DNA from: Pseudomonas sp. GM80
GTDB lineage: Bacteria > Pseudomonadota > Gammaproteobacteria > Pseudomonadales > Pseudomonadaceae
Length of the DNA stretch: 64,000 nt
Direction of reading: 5' to 3'
NCBI RefSeq assembly: GCF_000282515.1
Contig: NZ_AKJD01000253.1
Location: forward strand, 1-64,000
Shown: positions 7,509 through 16,556 of the stretch, piece by piece
Layout: every line of letters starts with the position of its first letter
How positions within the stretch are numbered: position 1 is the first letter of the stretch
Notes under the pieces: model-generated
What the model was told of the DNA's origin: nothing
Database searches by the model: none
The model's input: the letters and a program-made list of their open reading frames with translations, nothing else
Made by a program: the position numbers and the translations under genes

Positions 7509-7790
7509 TCACTTCTTGGTGTCGCCCGAGGCGTTCTGGATTTCCAGAATGGTGCGTTGAGTTTCCGCCAGGCAGTCGTCGATCTTGCCTTGGGACTTGA
7601 GATCCTGGGCCTTTTGCACACTGGCCGAGACGCGCGCGTTCAGATCGGGCGAGGTCTGATATTGCGATTTAGCGTTGTTTATCGTCTGCAGATTGGCTTC
7701 GCAGAGGCTGGTGGGCTTGTCGGCGGCAAACGAAGTGGAGGCCATCATCGAGGCAGTCACGAACAGACCAAGCAATACAGAACGTTTCAT
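7509..7790 (-). CDS. small exported protein, paralogue B
   Basis: A 93-residue protein with a signal peptide (MKRSVLLGLFVTASMMASTSFA) and a helical, charged mature domain. The motif SLCEANLQTINNAK parallels DLCAGNLQVIKDF in the downstream gene, and the second cysteine lies in DDCLAE. The same ribosome-binding leader AAGGAGATACCC precedes both. No enzyme motif is visible. A periplasmic helical protein of unknown function. Confidence 0.7.
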   Translation of the reverse strand: MKRSVLLGLFVTASMMASTSFAADKPTSLCEANLQTINNAKSQYQTSPDLNARVSASVQKAQDLKSQGKIDDCLAETQRTILEIQNASGDTKK

Positions 7791-7858
7791 GGGTATCTCC
7801 TTACGCTGAGGGATCCAGACTTCGCTGACCCTGAGCGCCGGTCACCGAAAGAAGGAAC

Positions 7859-7878
7859 GGCCCCGAGTGTTCGGGGCC
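7859..7878 (-). terminator. hairpin after dld, possible terminator
   Basis: GGCCCCGA and TCGGGGCC pair across GTGT, about 45 bases beyond the dld stop. The T tract on the minus strand is poor (GTTCCTTCTTT), so termination strength is uncertain. Confidence 0.5.
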
Positions 7879-7920
7879 TGTTCTGTGGACTGCGGTCTTG
7901 CGCAAGGGTTCTGATTTTCT

Positions 7921-10731
7921 TCAGTTGGCCTTCGCCTGAGTGACTCGATCAACCAGATAAACCAGGCCGTGATAGTCGATTCCGCCGTGTTGCGTCAGGC
8001 CGATTTCGCAGGTGCGGCTGGTGGAAATACCTTCGCTGCAATGCTGCACCGCGTCCTTCAAGGTGCGCAGCGAATGGCTGTTCAGCTCTGGCGTGGTGAA
8101 GCCCTTGTCGCCGGCAAATCCGCAGCAATGAATACCTTCCGGGATCACCACGGTTTTGCTGCACTTGCGCGCCAGGTCGATCAGCGCCTGGCTTTCGCCC
8201 AAGTGCTGAGTGCTACAGGTCACGTGCACGGCAATCGGTGCGTCTTGCGGGGTGAAGTCCAGTCGATCGAGAAGGTGCGTACGGATGAAACGCACCGGGT
8301 CGTACAGATCCAGACGGGTTTCTCCTACGTCTTGCACCAGCCGTAAGGTGCACGGACTGGTGTCGCAGTAGATCGGATCGAGACCGCCGCGACTGGCGTG
8401 GAGCAAAGCGCTGATCAACTCCTGCCGCTTGTGTTCGGCTTGCTCGGCGTAGCCTTTTGAGGCGAACGGCTGACCGCAGCAGAGGTTGTCTTGATTGTCC
8501 GGGAAGACCACTTGGTAACCGGCCTTTTCCAGCAGACCACGGGTTTTGTCGTAGAGCGACATCTGCTCTTTATCGCCCGCCGCCGGCCCCATGACACGCG
8601 AAACACACGCGGCCAGATACACCACGCGCGGGCGTTCATCCGACACGCTCGGGCTGAAGCGAATGGCTTTCTCCGGTTGCGGCATCGCATTTGTCCACAA
8701 CGGTACGTGGCCTTTGGACAAGCGCGTCAGTGTTGCCGAAAGTTTCGCCAGACGCGGCGCGCCGAGCATCATCCGCGCACCGTTAGCCACGTGCAGAGTG
8801 AAGCGTGCGCCCTGCAAAGTCTTGGCGAAATTTCCTTCAATCCAGTCAGCGGTTTTCTGATGCGTGGCGTGTCGGCCACGCAGCTTTTTCACCAGCTCGC
8901 CGGTGTTGATGCCTACAGGGCAACGTTGCGCGCACAGACCTGTGGCGGCGCAGGTTTCGATGCCTTGGTATTCGTAGGCTTTTTCCAGTTCGGTGGTGTC
9001 GACGCCGGCACGTTTTTTTGCCTGGATATCGCGCCAGATCACGATGCGCTGGCGCGGGCTCAGGGTCAGGCCTTTCGAGGGGCAGACCGGTTCGCAGAAG
9101 CCGCACTCGATGCACTTATCGACAATCTCGTCGGCCGCCGGCAGCGGTTTCAGATGTTTGAGATGGATCTGTGGATCTTCGCTGAGCACCACGTCCGGGT
9201 TGAGAATGCCATTCGGGTCGAGCAGACGTTTGAGCTGCCACATCAGTTGGTAAGCGTCGCTGCCCCATTCCAGTTCCACGAACGGCGCCATGTTGCGCCC
9301 GGTGCCGTGTTCAGCTTTCAGCGAGCCGCCGAATTCCACCGCCACCAGTTGCGCGACGTCGTCCATGAACGCTTGATAGCGTGCGACTTCTTCCGGGTTG
9401 TTGAAGCCTTGGGTGAAGACAAAATGCAGATTGCCTTCCAGTGCGTGCCCGAAAAGGATCGCTTCGTCGTAGGAATGTTTTTCGAACAGTTCGATCAAGC
9501 GATTCACGCCAATCGCCAATTGCTCGACCGGGAAGGTCACGTCTTCGATGATTACCGTGGTGCCGGTTTTGCGCACAGCGCCAACGGCGGGGAAGGTGTC
9601 CTTGCGGATCGCCCAAAGCTTGGCGTTTTCGGCAGGGTCTTCGGTGAAGTCGACCTGCTTCTCCACTGGGAAACCACTGAGTGAAGCCATGATCTGTGCC
9701 AGTTGTTCCTGCAACAAAGTGGAAGACGCGGCGCGGGATTCGATGAGCAATGCGCAGGCATTGTTCGACAGCTGTTGTACGAAAGCGGGCATGCCCGGTT
9801 TGTCCTGCACCGAGCGCAGGCTGCGCCGATCCAGCAGTTCCACAGCGGATACCGGTTGGCTTTTCAGCACGGTGACCGCGTTGCAACAAGTTTCCACATC
9901 GGGGAAGACGATCAGCGCCGAGGCTTTGTTCGGGTGATCAATCACCGTGTCGTAAGTTACCGCGCTGATGAAACCGAGCGTGCCTTCGGAACCGACCAGC
10001 AAGTGGCTCAAGATATCCACAGGGTCATCGAAATCCACCAGGGCGTTGAGTGACAGGCCGGTGGTATTTTTCAGACGGTATTTGTGGCGGATTCGTGCAG
10101 CCAGTTCGGCGTTGGCGCGGGTCTCGCGGCCTAAAGTCGCCAAGCGTTCGAGCAGTTCGCCGTGGCTGGCGTGAAATGCCGCAACACTCGTCGCGTCTTC
10201 AGTATCCAGGCGCGTGCCATCAGCCAGCACCAGGCGAATCCCGGCCAGCGTGTGATAGGTGTTTTGCGCAGTCCCGCAGCACATGCCGCTGGCATTGTTA
10301 GCGACGATGCCGCCGATTTTGCAGGCGTTAATCGAGGCCGGATCCGGGCCGATCTTACGCCCGAACGGCGCCAGCCACGCATTGGCTTGCGCACCGATCA
10401 CGCCCGGTTGCAGGCGGATTTGCGTACCTTGGCCACGAATCTCGCGAGCGTTCCAGTTATCCCCAAGCACAATCAAAACCGAGTCGCTGATTGCCTGACC
10501 TGACAGGCTGGTACCCGCCGCACGGAACGTCACCGGGACGTGGTCACGTTGAGCCAGTTTCAGCAGCGCAACCACTTCGTCTTCAGATTCAACGCGAATC
10601 ACCAACTGCGGAATCAGCCTATAAAAACTCGCATCAGTGCCGAAGGCCAGCGTCGATAACGGATCATCAAAACGGCGCTCGGCCGGAATTAGTTGCTGCG
10701 CATCACGCAGGAAATTCACTGGCAGCGTCAT
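7921..10731 (-). CDS. dld: FAD- and Fe-S-dependent D-lactate dehydrogenase
   Basis: A 936-residue fusion of an FAD-linked oxidase with a CCG-type iron-sulfur reductase. The N-terminal FAD-binding half shows FRAAGTSLSGQ, GGIVANNASG and GSEGTLGFI. The C-terminal half has two cysteine clusters for 4Fe-4S centres, CIECGFCEPVCP (about 539-550) and CAATGLCAQRCPVG (about 591-604), then CCGQPF (about 749) and CCGFAG (about 865). Such proteins oxidise D-2-hydroxyacids, especially D-lactate, and pass electrons to the quinone pool. Its start overlaps the lutC stop by four bases, placing it last in the lactate operon. Related enzymes act on D-2-hydroxyglutarate, so substrate is from context. Confidence 0.88.
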   Translation of the reverse strand: MTLPVNFLRDAQQLIPAERRFDDPLSTLAFGTDASFYRLIPQLVIRVESEDEVVALLKLAQRDHVPVTFRAAGTSLSGQAISDSVLIVLGDNWNAREIRGQGTQIRLQPGVIGAQANAWLAPFGRKIGPDPASINACKIGGIVANNASGMCCGTAQNTYHTLAGIRLVLADGTRLDTEDATSVAAFHASHGELLERLATLGRETRANAELAARIRHKYRLKNTTGLSLNALVDFDDPVDILSHLLVGSEGTLGFISAVTYDTVIDHPNKASALIVFPDVETCCNAVTVLKSQPVSAVELLDRRSLRSVQDKPGMPAFVQQLSNNACALLIESRAASSTLLQEQLAQIMASLSGFPVEKQVDFTEDPAENAKLWAIRKDTFPAVGAVRKTGTTVIIEDVTFPVEQLAIGVNRLIELFEKHSYDEAILFGHALEGNLHFVFTQGFNNPEEVARYQAFMDDVAQLVAVEFGGSLKAEHGTGRNMAPFVELEWGSDAYQLMWQLKRLLDPNGILNPDVVLSEDPQIHLKHLKPLPAADEIVDKCIECGFCEPVCPSKGLTLSPRQRIVIWRDIQAKKRAGVDTTELEKAYEYQGIETCAATGLCAQRCPVGINTGELVKKLRGRHATHQKTADWIEGNFAKTLQGARFTLHVANGARMMLGAPRLAKLSATLTRLSKGHVPLWTNAMPQPEKAIRFSPSVSDERPRVVYLAACVSRVMGPAAGDKEQMSLYDKTRGLLEKAGYQVVFPDNQDNLCCGQPFASKGYAEQAEHKRQELISALLHASRGGLDPIYCDTSPCTLRLVQDVGETRLDLYDPVRFIRTHLLDRLDFTPQDAPIAVHVTCSTQHLGESQALIDLARKCSKTVVIPEGIHCCGFAGDKGFTTPELNSHSLRTLKDAVQHCSEGISTSRTCEIGLTQHGGIDYHGLVYLVDRVTQAKAN

Positions 10732-11399
10732 TGGTCCTCCAGAATCAGCACCACGAGGTCTTTCGGGCCGTGTGCGCCGTAGGCCAGGACTTGTTCAATG
10801 TCGGCGGTTTTTGAAGGGCCGGACACCAGCAACGCATTGGTCGGCATGCCTTGGGCCCATTCGAATTCCTGTTGAACCTGATAAAAGTTGTCGCGGATTT
10901 CGCTGGCCTTGAGCAGCGCGAAATGCACCGGCGGCACCAGACTCATCAGCCGTGGTTCTTCGCGGGTTGGCCACATGATCAGGCTGCCGGTGGCGGCGAT
11001 GGCACCGAGGGTGCCGGTGAGGCTGGCCGGGGTGTCGTTGAACAGCTCGGCTTTCCATTCTTCCATCGGCCGGTCGTAGGATTTCAGCGTCGGCAGATCA
11101 GGATTGTTCGCCCAGTGCTGTGCGATTTTCTGCCCGTGGCCAGTAGTCGGCGCGATCAACAGGCTCGGCAACTGACGATCGCGCAGCAATTGCGCGAGAA
11201 GCGCCGGCCATTCTTCGCCGGAGGTCAGGTGGATTTCGGTGTGCACCGCTTCCATCAATTTGCGCAGTTGTGGGATGCGTTGTTCGGCAGTGTAGGTGTA
11301 AGGCAGCGTCACCAGATCGACATCGAAGTCGTCGGCAATCGGCGTGGCGCCCGTCAGACTTTTGCGTAGTTTGCCGAGGATATTTTCTTTGGCGCTCAT
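10728..11399 (-). CDS. lutC: lactate utilisation protein C (LUD domain)
   Basis: A 223-residue LUD-domain (DUF162) protein, the third part of the LutABC (LldEFG) L-lactate oxidising complex. It starts MSAKENILGKLRKSL at 11399. The longer reading frame upstream overlaps lutB and is not needed. The motif ALLVSGPSKTADIEQ near residue 185 and the C-terminal GPKDLVVLILED are typical. The ATG overlaps the lutB stop as TGATG and its own stop overlaps dld as ATGA, consistent with translational coupling. Confidence 0.9.
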   Translation of the reverse strand: MSAKENILGKLRKSLTGATPIADDFDVDLVTLPYTYTAEQRIPQLRKLMEAVHTEIHLTSGEEWPALLAQLLRDRQLPSLLIAPTTGHGQKIAQHWANNPDLPTLKSYDRPMEEWKAELFNDTPASLTGTLGAIAATGSLIMWPTREEPRLMSLVPPVHFALLKASEIRDNFYQVQQEFEWAQGMPTNALLVSGPSKTADIEQVLAYGAHGPKDLVVLILEDQ

Positions 11400-12853
11400 C
11401 AGCGGTCTCCCTGTTTGGCCAGATGCTCGCGGGCCATGTCGTGCAGTGAGCGTGCGGCGGGTTTCGGCGCGCTGTGGTTTTGTGTCCACGGGCCGACGTT
11501 GCTCGGGGTCAATGCACGCAGGCGCGTGGCGAAGAAACCGAACAATCGATACAAGGTTGGCGAGCTGTTGAGCATGGCCCAGGCGTTCCAGATAAAGCGT
11601 TCCTTACGCGAATATTTGCTGCCCTGACCGCGCATCACTTGGTGCGGGCTGTCGGGGGCTTTGACGTTTTCTTCGCGCAAGCGCCGCAGGATTGCCGGGA
11701 TGGGAATTTTTACCGGGCAGACTTCACCGCAGGCCCCGCACAGCGATGACGCGCTCGGGTGATCCGGGACTTTCGCTAGGCCGACCATGTGCGGCGTGAT
11801 GATTTTGCCGATCGGTCCCGGGTAAACCTCGCCATAGGTATGGCCACCGACGCGGGTGTATACCGGGCAATGATTCATGCAGGCGCCGCAGCGGATGCAG
11901 TTCAAGGTCTGGCGCAATTCACTGTCGGCGAAAGCCTGGCTGCGACCGTTGTCGAGCAGCACCAGGTGCACTTCCTGCGGGCCGTCGAGTTCGTGCTCCT
12001 TGCGCGGGCCGGAGATCATGTTGACGTAGGTCGTGATTGGTTGGCCGAGCGCCGAGCGGGTCAGCAGGGACAATAACGGCACCACGTCGCGCAGGTTTTC
12101 CACGACTTTTTCGATGCCGGTGACGGCGATGTGCACCGGCGGCACGGTGGTGGTCATGCGGCCGTTGCCTTCGTTTTCCACCAGCAGCAGGGTGCCGGTT
12201 TCGGCCACGGCGAAGTTGACACCGGAGACGCCGATGTCCGCTTCGAAGAATTTCTGTCGCAAGACTTTGCGACCGATTTGAATGAGTTGGTCAACGTCCT
12301 TGGTGTATTCCACGCCAAGTTTGTCGTGGAACAAGGACGCGACCTGACCGGCATTCTTGTGGATCGCCGGCATAATGATGTGTGAAGGCTTCTCGTGGTC
12401 GAGCTGGACGATGTATTCCCCCATGTCGGACTCCAGGCATTCAATGCCTTGAGCCTCGAGGAAATGGTTCATCTCCATCTCTTCGCTGACCATCGATTTG
12501 CCCTTGATCACTTGCCGCGCCTCGTGAGCGCGGATGATCGATAAGACGATGCCATTGGCCTCGTCCACCGTTTCCGCCCAGTGCACTGTCACACCGTTGC
12601 GGGTCAGGTTTGTTTCCAGTTGCTCGAGCAGGTCGGGCAACTTGGAGAGCGCGCGGGCTCTGATCGAGTTGCCCAGAGCACGCAAGTGTTCTCTTTCATG
12701 GGCATCGCTGAAAGCCGCTGCCCGTTTGCTCATCAATGAATCCATCGCAGTACGGAAGTTGTTCCGCAACTGCTGATCACCCAAGGCGTTGTGCGCCCGG
12801 GTGCGGAAATCTTCTTCTACGGCGACCGTAGGAATAATCGCGGAAGTGCTCAT
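11399..12853 (-). CDS. lutB: lactate utilisation iron-sulfur protein B
   Basis: A 484-residue protein with an N-terminal LUD domain and a C-terminal ferredoxin-like domain. The first cluster is CIRCGACMNHCP (Cys319, 322, 325, 329) and the second CGACGEVCP (Cys372, 375, 379), both suited to 4Fe-4S centres. LutABC oxidises L-lactate to pyruvate with electrons going to the respiratory chain. The ATG at 12853 overlaps the lutA stop by four bases. A longer frame to 12958 would run into lutA and is rejected. Confidence 0.92.
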   Translation of the reverse strand: MSTSAIIPTVAVEEDFRTRAHNALGDQQLRNNFRTAMDSLMSKRAAAFSDAHEREHLRALGNSIRARALSKLPDLLEQLETNLTRNGVTVHWAETVDEANGIVLSIIRAHEARQVIKGKSMVSEEMEMNHFLEAQGIECLESDMGEYIVQLDHEKPSHIIMPAIHKNAGQVASLFHDKLGVEYTKDVDQLIQIGRKVLRQKFFEADIGVSGVNFAVAETGTLLLVENEGNGRMTTTVPPVHIAVTGIEKVVENLRDVVPLLSLLTRSALGQPITTYVNMISGPRKEHELDGPQEVHLVLLDNGRSQAFADSELRQTLNCIRCGACMNHCPVYTRVGGHTYGEVYPGPIGKIITPHMVGLAKVPDHPSASSLCGACGEVCPVKIPIPAILRRLREENVKAPDSPHQVMRGQGSKYSRKERFIWNAWAMLNSSPTLYRLFGFFATRLRALTPSNVGPWTQNHSAPKPAARSLHDMAREHLAKQGDR

Positions 12854-13674
12854 TGCGCACCTCCGGTTCGTTGCCACAGAAAGCTGGCGAGATGTTGCCC
12901 GCGTAGCGTTTCTTTTTGTTTCTCCAATGCGCCGTTGATGTTCATCAAACAGCCACAATCGGCGCTCAACACCTTATGTGCGCCGGAATCCTTCAGCGAA
13001 CGGGTCTTGTCAGCCACCATCGCGCCGGAAATGTCTGGCATACGGACGCTGAATGTTCCGCCGAAGCCACAGCATTCGCTTTCGTGGTCATGGTTGACCC
13101 GTTCCACGTTGCTCAACTGCGCCAACAACTCGCGGCCGTGCAGGTGGGTGTTCATTTCGCGGCGCGCCGAACACGAAGTGTGCAGGGCGACTTTGACCGG
13201 TTCGCCGCTGTCCTTGAGCTGCACCTTGCAGACAAACAACAGGAACTCGGCCAGTTCGTAGGTGCGGGCCGCGAGGGCCTGAACCTGTTTCAGCGTGTCC
13301 GGCTCATCCTTGAACAAGTCGGCGTAATGTTCGCGCAGCATGCCGGCGCAGGAACCTGACGGCACCACCACCGGATAATCGCCGGCAAACAGCGCCAGTT
13401 GCGAGCGCGCTACCGTCCGCGCCTGCTCGGTGTAACCCGAGGTGTAGGCCGGTTGGCCGCAGCAGCTTTGTCCTTGCGGGTACTCGACCCGGATCCCTTC
13501 GCGCTCCAGCAAGTGGATCGCGTCCATCCCGGCCTCGGGGTAGAACAGGTCGACCACGCACGTGCCGAACAGGTACACCCGCGATGGTTTTTCGCTGGGG
13601 TATTGCCGAGGTTCGGGCAGTGGCGGTGCCACGCGGGTCGCGTTCGGCACAGCGTTGTAAAAAAGCTCGCTCAT
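12850..13674 (-). CDS. lutA: lactate utilisation (Fe-S) protein A
   Basis: A 274-residue protein with two CCG domains as in heterodisulfide reductase subunit B and GlpC. Cys71-Cys72 lie in CCGQPAYTSGY and Cys201-Cys202 in CCGFGGTFSV; these ligate iron-sulfur centres. It is the first of the overlapping lutABC-dld genes and lies 150 bases after lldP. The start MSELFYNAVP at 13674 was chosen over an ATG 39 codons upstream because homologous proteins begin close to this point and the extension has no family character. Confidence 0.9.
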   Translation of the reverse strand: MSELFYNAVPNATRVAPPLPEPRQYPSEKPSRVYLFGTCVVDLFYPEAGMDAIHLLEREGIRVEYPQGQSCCGQPAYTSGYTEQARTVARSQLALFAGDYPVVVPSGSCAGMLREHYADLFKDEPDTLKQVQALAARTYELAEFLLFVCKVQLKDSGEPVKVALHTSCSARREMNTHLHGRELLAQLSNVERVNHDHESECCGFGGTFSVRMPDISGAMVADKTRSLKDSGAHKVLSADCGCLMNINGALEKQKETLRGQHLASFLWQRTGGAQ

Positions 13675-13777
13675 CAGGCGTGTCTCCGGGTGGGCCCGGT
13701 TATCCGTCTGTTGCGGCTGCTGAATATAGAGAACGTTGCTTTCAGCAGCCTTACAGACCGGGTTGTGAATTGCTGAC

Positions 13778-13809
13778 GCCGGCATCACCAACCGGCGTCG
13801 GTTTTTTCT
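13778..13809 (+). terminator. hairpin in the lldP-lutA spacer, oriented against the operon
   Basis: GACGCCGG and CCGGCGTC pair around a loop and are followed on the plus strand by GGTTTTTTCTC. As a terminator it would act on rightward transcription, for which no gene is apparent. On the leftward operon mRNA it would be a hairpin without a T run and might act as an RNA-processing or stabilising element. Confidence 0.45.
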
Positions 13810-13824
13810 CTATTTCTTATCGGT

Positions 13825-15519
13825 TTAATGCACCAGCATGCCGGTGAACCAGTAGGCCTGAGCCAGAGTGATCAGACCGACAATCGTTGCAAAGAATAGG
13901 CTGTGCTTGAGGGTGAAGCGGAACAGATCCGATTCTTTGCCGACCAGTCCAGTCGCGGCGCAGGCCACGGCGATCGATTGTGGCGAGATCATCTTGCCGG
14001 TCACGCCGCCGCTGGTATTCGCTGCGACCAGCAGGGTGTCGTTGACGCCGATCTGGTGTGCCGTGGTCGCTTGCAGCGAACTGAACAGCGCGTTGGACGA
14101 AGTATCCGAGCCGGTGAGGAACACCCCCAGCCAGCCGAGGAACGGCGAGAAGAACGGAAACGCCGCGCCCGTACCGGCCAGCACCAGTGCCAAGGTCGAC
14201 GACATGCCGGAATAGTTGGTGACGAAGGCAAATGCCAACACCATGCCGATCGACAGAATTGGCCAGCGCAGTTCGTAGAAGGTTTCTTTCAAAGTGGTAA
14301 GACCAATTTTGAAATTGATCTTCAGCACCAGCATCGAGATCAGTGCGGAGAAGAAAATCGCCGTGCCGGTCGCGGAAATCGGATCGAGTTTGAACACCGC
14401 AGGAATGGCGGTCGGAGCAGCAACAATCGGTGCAGTTTTAATCACCAGTTGATCAAGGTGCGGAATCGCGAAGTTGAACACCCAGCTGTACATCGAGCCG
14501 CCCGCGGCGAACATCGCCTTGAAAGGTTTCAGCGTCCAGATGGTTACCAGCACGGTGAGGATCAGGAACGGCGACCAGGCCTTGAAAATTTCCCCGAGGC
14601 TGTAAGGCGAAGCCACAGTGGTGCGTTTCTGGCCGAAACCGCCGACGCTGGCGGTAATCGCTGCGCTCGACGTGGCGCCAGCGATTTGCGCGCCGGCGGT
14701 GCGTTTTGGCTGCCAGATTTTCAGGAACAGGGTAAGCGAGACCAGGCTGGCCAGCGCCGAGGTGATGTCCGGCAATTCCGGGCCGATGAAGTTGGACGTG
14801 AAGTACTGAGTGACGGCGAAACTCAAGCCGGCAACCAGTGCGGCCGGCCAGGTTTCACGCACGCCGCGCAGACCATCCATCATGAAAATCAACCAGAACG
14901 GCACGAACAACGACAGCAGCGGTAGTTGGCGACCGGTCATGGCGCCGATCTTGAAGGCGTCGATGCCGGTGACTTGGCCGGCGACGATGATCGGAATCCC
15001 CAGTGCGCCGAACGCCACCGGTGCGGTGTTGGCGATCAGGCACAGGCCGGCGGCATACAGCGGGTTGAAGCCCAGGCCGACGAGAAGTGCGGCGGTAATT
15101 GCCACTGGCGCGCCGAAACCGGCAGCACCTTCCAGGAACGCGCCGAAGCAAAAACCGATCAGCAGCACTTGCAGGCGCTGGTCGTCAGTAATCGATAACA
15201 CCGAACTGCGAATGACCTCGAACTGACCACTTTTGACCGTCAGTTTGTAGAGGAATACTGCGGCGACAATGATCCAGGCAATCGGCCACAGACCGTAGGC
15301 GAACCCATAACCGGCGGCGGCGAAGGCCATGTCGACCGGCATCTGGAACGCGAAGATCGCCACGGCAATCGACAGAGCGAGGGTGATGCTGCCGGCCACA
15401 TGGCCTTTGAGGCGGAACACCGCCAGGGCGAGAAAAAAGAACACGATGGGAATGACGGCCGCGAGTGCGGACACGCCGAGACTGCCGAGCGGGCTATAGA
15501 GCTGTTGCCAGGTTTGCAT
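13825..15519 (-). CDS. lldP: L-lactate permease
   Basis: A 564-residue inner-membrane protein of the LctP/LldP family, with about 13 hydrophobic helices, importing L-lactate, D-lactate and often glycolate with protons. The family signature regions [20 protein letters not shown] and, near the C-terminus, [19 protein letters not shown] are present. It is the first gene of the leftward lactate operon and is divergent from lldR across a 262-base spacer with an LldR-type operator. A 15-base copy of that operator lies inside the coding region at 14295-14309. Confidence 0.95.
   Translation of the reverse strand: MQTWQQLYSPLGSLGVSALAAVIPIVFFFLALAVFRLKGHVAGSITLALSIAVAIFAFQMPVDMAFAAAGYGFAYGLWPIAWIIVAAVFLYKLTVKSGQFEVIRSSVLSITDDQRLQVLLIGFCFGAFLEGAAGFGAPVAITAALLVGLGFNPLYAAGLCLIANTAPVAFGALGIPIIVAGQVTGIDAFKIGAMTGRQLPLLSLFVPFWLIFMMDGLRGVRETWPAALVAGLSFAVTQYFTSNFIGPELPDITSALASLVSLTLFLKIWQPKRTAGAQIAGATSSAAITASVGGFGQKRTTVASPYSLGEIFKAWSPFLILTVLVTIWTLKPFKAMFAAGGSMYSWVFNFAIPHLDQLVIKTAPIVAAPTAIPAVFKLDPISATGTAIFFSALISMLVLKINFKIGLTTLKETFYELRWPILSIGMVLAFAFVTNYSGMSSTLALVLAGTGAAFPFFSPFLGWLGVFLTGSDTSSNALFSSLQATTAHQIGVNDTLLVAANTSGGVTGKMISPQSIAVACAATGLVGKESDLFRFTLKHSLFFATIVGLITLAQAYWFTGMLVH
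14295..14309. promoter_or_regulatory. intragenic copy of the LldR-type operator (putative)
   Basis: TGGTAAGACCAATTT within lldP is identical over 15 bases to the right part of the palindrome at 15571-15587 and its flank. It keeps the TGGT-AAG-ACCA core recognised by FadR-subfamily GntR regulators. Function is inferred from identity only. Confidence 0.4.
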
Positions 15520-15570
15520 ATGGGGTGGCCCCTAATTGTTGTTGGTCAGGCACTGTCAGCGTTCTTGGAT

Positions 15571-15587
15571 AATTGGTAAGACCAATT
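15571..15587. promoter_or_regulatory. LldR-type operator between lldP and lldR
   Basis: AATTGGTAAGACCAATT is a perfect palindrome around AAG in the divergent spacer. It matches the TnGT-N3-ACnA pattern of FadR-subfamily GntR regulators and the ATTGG-N5-CCAAT style of known LldR operators. It lies about 50 bases upstream of lldP, where it would cover the promoter, and about 195 bases upstream of lldR. The rest of the spacer (15520-15781) shows no gene. Confidence 0.75.
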
Positions 15588-15781
15588 TACAATCGCTGTT
15601 GGCTAGGGTAAAAGCCTTGATGTCGGTGTGTCAATTTGTCGCCCTAAAACTTTTGTCGAATCAGCGGTGCAGATCGCATCTGATCCGGTTTCGGCAAGTG
15701 GCGTCCGGTAGGTGTCGGCGAGGCGCCAATAGGCCAGAATAGAGAGCCCGGCGAGCGGTCGGGATCGTGGAGAAATGAGTT

Positions 15782-16549
15782 ATGGGGTTTGATCAGATAC
15801 GTCAGCGCCGTTTGTCTGACGATATTGTCGAGCGACTCGAGGGGATGATCCTTGAGGGCACGCTGAAGTCCGGTGAGCGGCTTCCGGCGGAGCGCACGCT
15901 GGCTGAACAATTCGGCGTATCACGGCCGTCGTTGCGTGAGGCGATTCAGAAGCTGGCAGCGAAAGGTCTGCTGGTCAGCCGTCAGGGCGGTGGCAACTAT
16001 GTTGTCGAAAGCCTGGGCTCGACGTTCAGTGATCCGCTGCTGCAGCTGCTCGAAAGCAACCCCGAAGCGCAGCGCGATCTACTGGAGTTTCGGCATACTC
16101 TGGAGGCATCGTGCGCCTATTACGCCGCATTGCGCGCGACGGATGTCGATCGTGAGCGGTTGACCGCAGCCTTTGAAGAGCTGCAGGACTGCTATTCGCG
16201 TCACGACGAGGTCGGTCGGGCGGAGGAGGGCGCGGCGGATGCGAAATTCCACCTGGCAATTGCCGAAGCGAGTCATAACGCGGTGTTGCTGCACACCATT
16301 CGTGGACTGTTTGATCTGCTCAAGCGCAACGTGGTGACCAACATTGGCGGCATGTACAAGCAGCGCGCGGAAACCCGCGACATGCTGATCACCCAGCACC
16401 GGGAATTGTATCTGGCGATTATTGAAGGACGTGCGGAGCAGGCGCGCGAAGTCTCCAGTCGACATATTTTGTATGTGCAAGAAGTGCTGGAAGAGGTGCG
16501 GCAGGAGGTTCAGCGCATGGCTCGGGCGGAGCGGCGCAAGGGGATGTGA
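15782..16549 (+). CDS. lldR: GntR-family lactate-responsive regulator
   Basis: A 255-residue FadR-subfamily GntR regulator. The N-terminal winged helix-turn-helix is clear (RLPAERTLAEQFGVSRPSLR, about residues 40-59), followed by an all-helical FCD ligand domain with metal-binding-type residues (KFHLAIAEASHN, and TQHRELYLAI). Its divergent position beside lldP and the palindromic operator indicate that it represses lldP-lutABC-dld until lactate binds. PAO1 has the same lldR-lldP arrangement next to smpB. Confidence 0.92.
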   Translation: MGFDQIRQRRLSDDIVERLEGMILEGTLKSGERLPAERTLAEQFGVSRPSLREAIQKLAAKGLLVSRQGGGNYVVESLGSTFSDPLLQLLESNPEAQRDLLEFRHTLEASCAYYAALRATDVDRERLTAAFEELQDCYSRHDEVGRAEEGAADAKFHLAIAEASHNAVLLHTIRGLFDLLKRNVVTNIGGMYKQRAETRDMLITQHRELYLAIIEGRAEQAREVSSRHILYVQEVLEEVRQEVQRMARAERRKGM

Positions 16550-16556
16550 TTTTTTT

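Noticed and set aside
6889-7560. 223-codon rightward open frame over the 5' part of ssrA
   Set aside because: It overlaps tmRNA and the antisense of a small exported protein. tmRNA structure is certain here.
14926-15226. Rightward open frames antisense to lldP
   Set aside because: lldP is complete and typical; the opposing frames lack starts with ribosome-binding sites.
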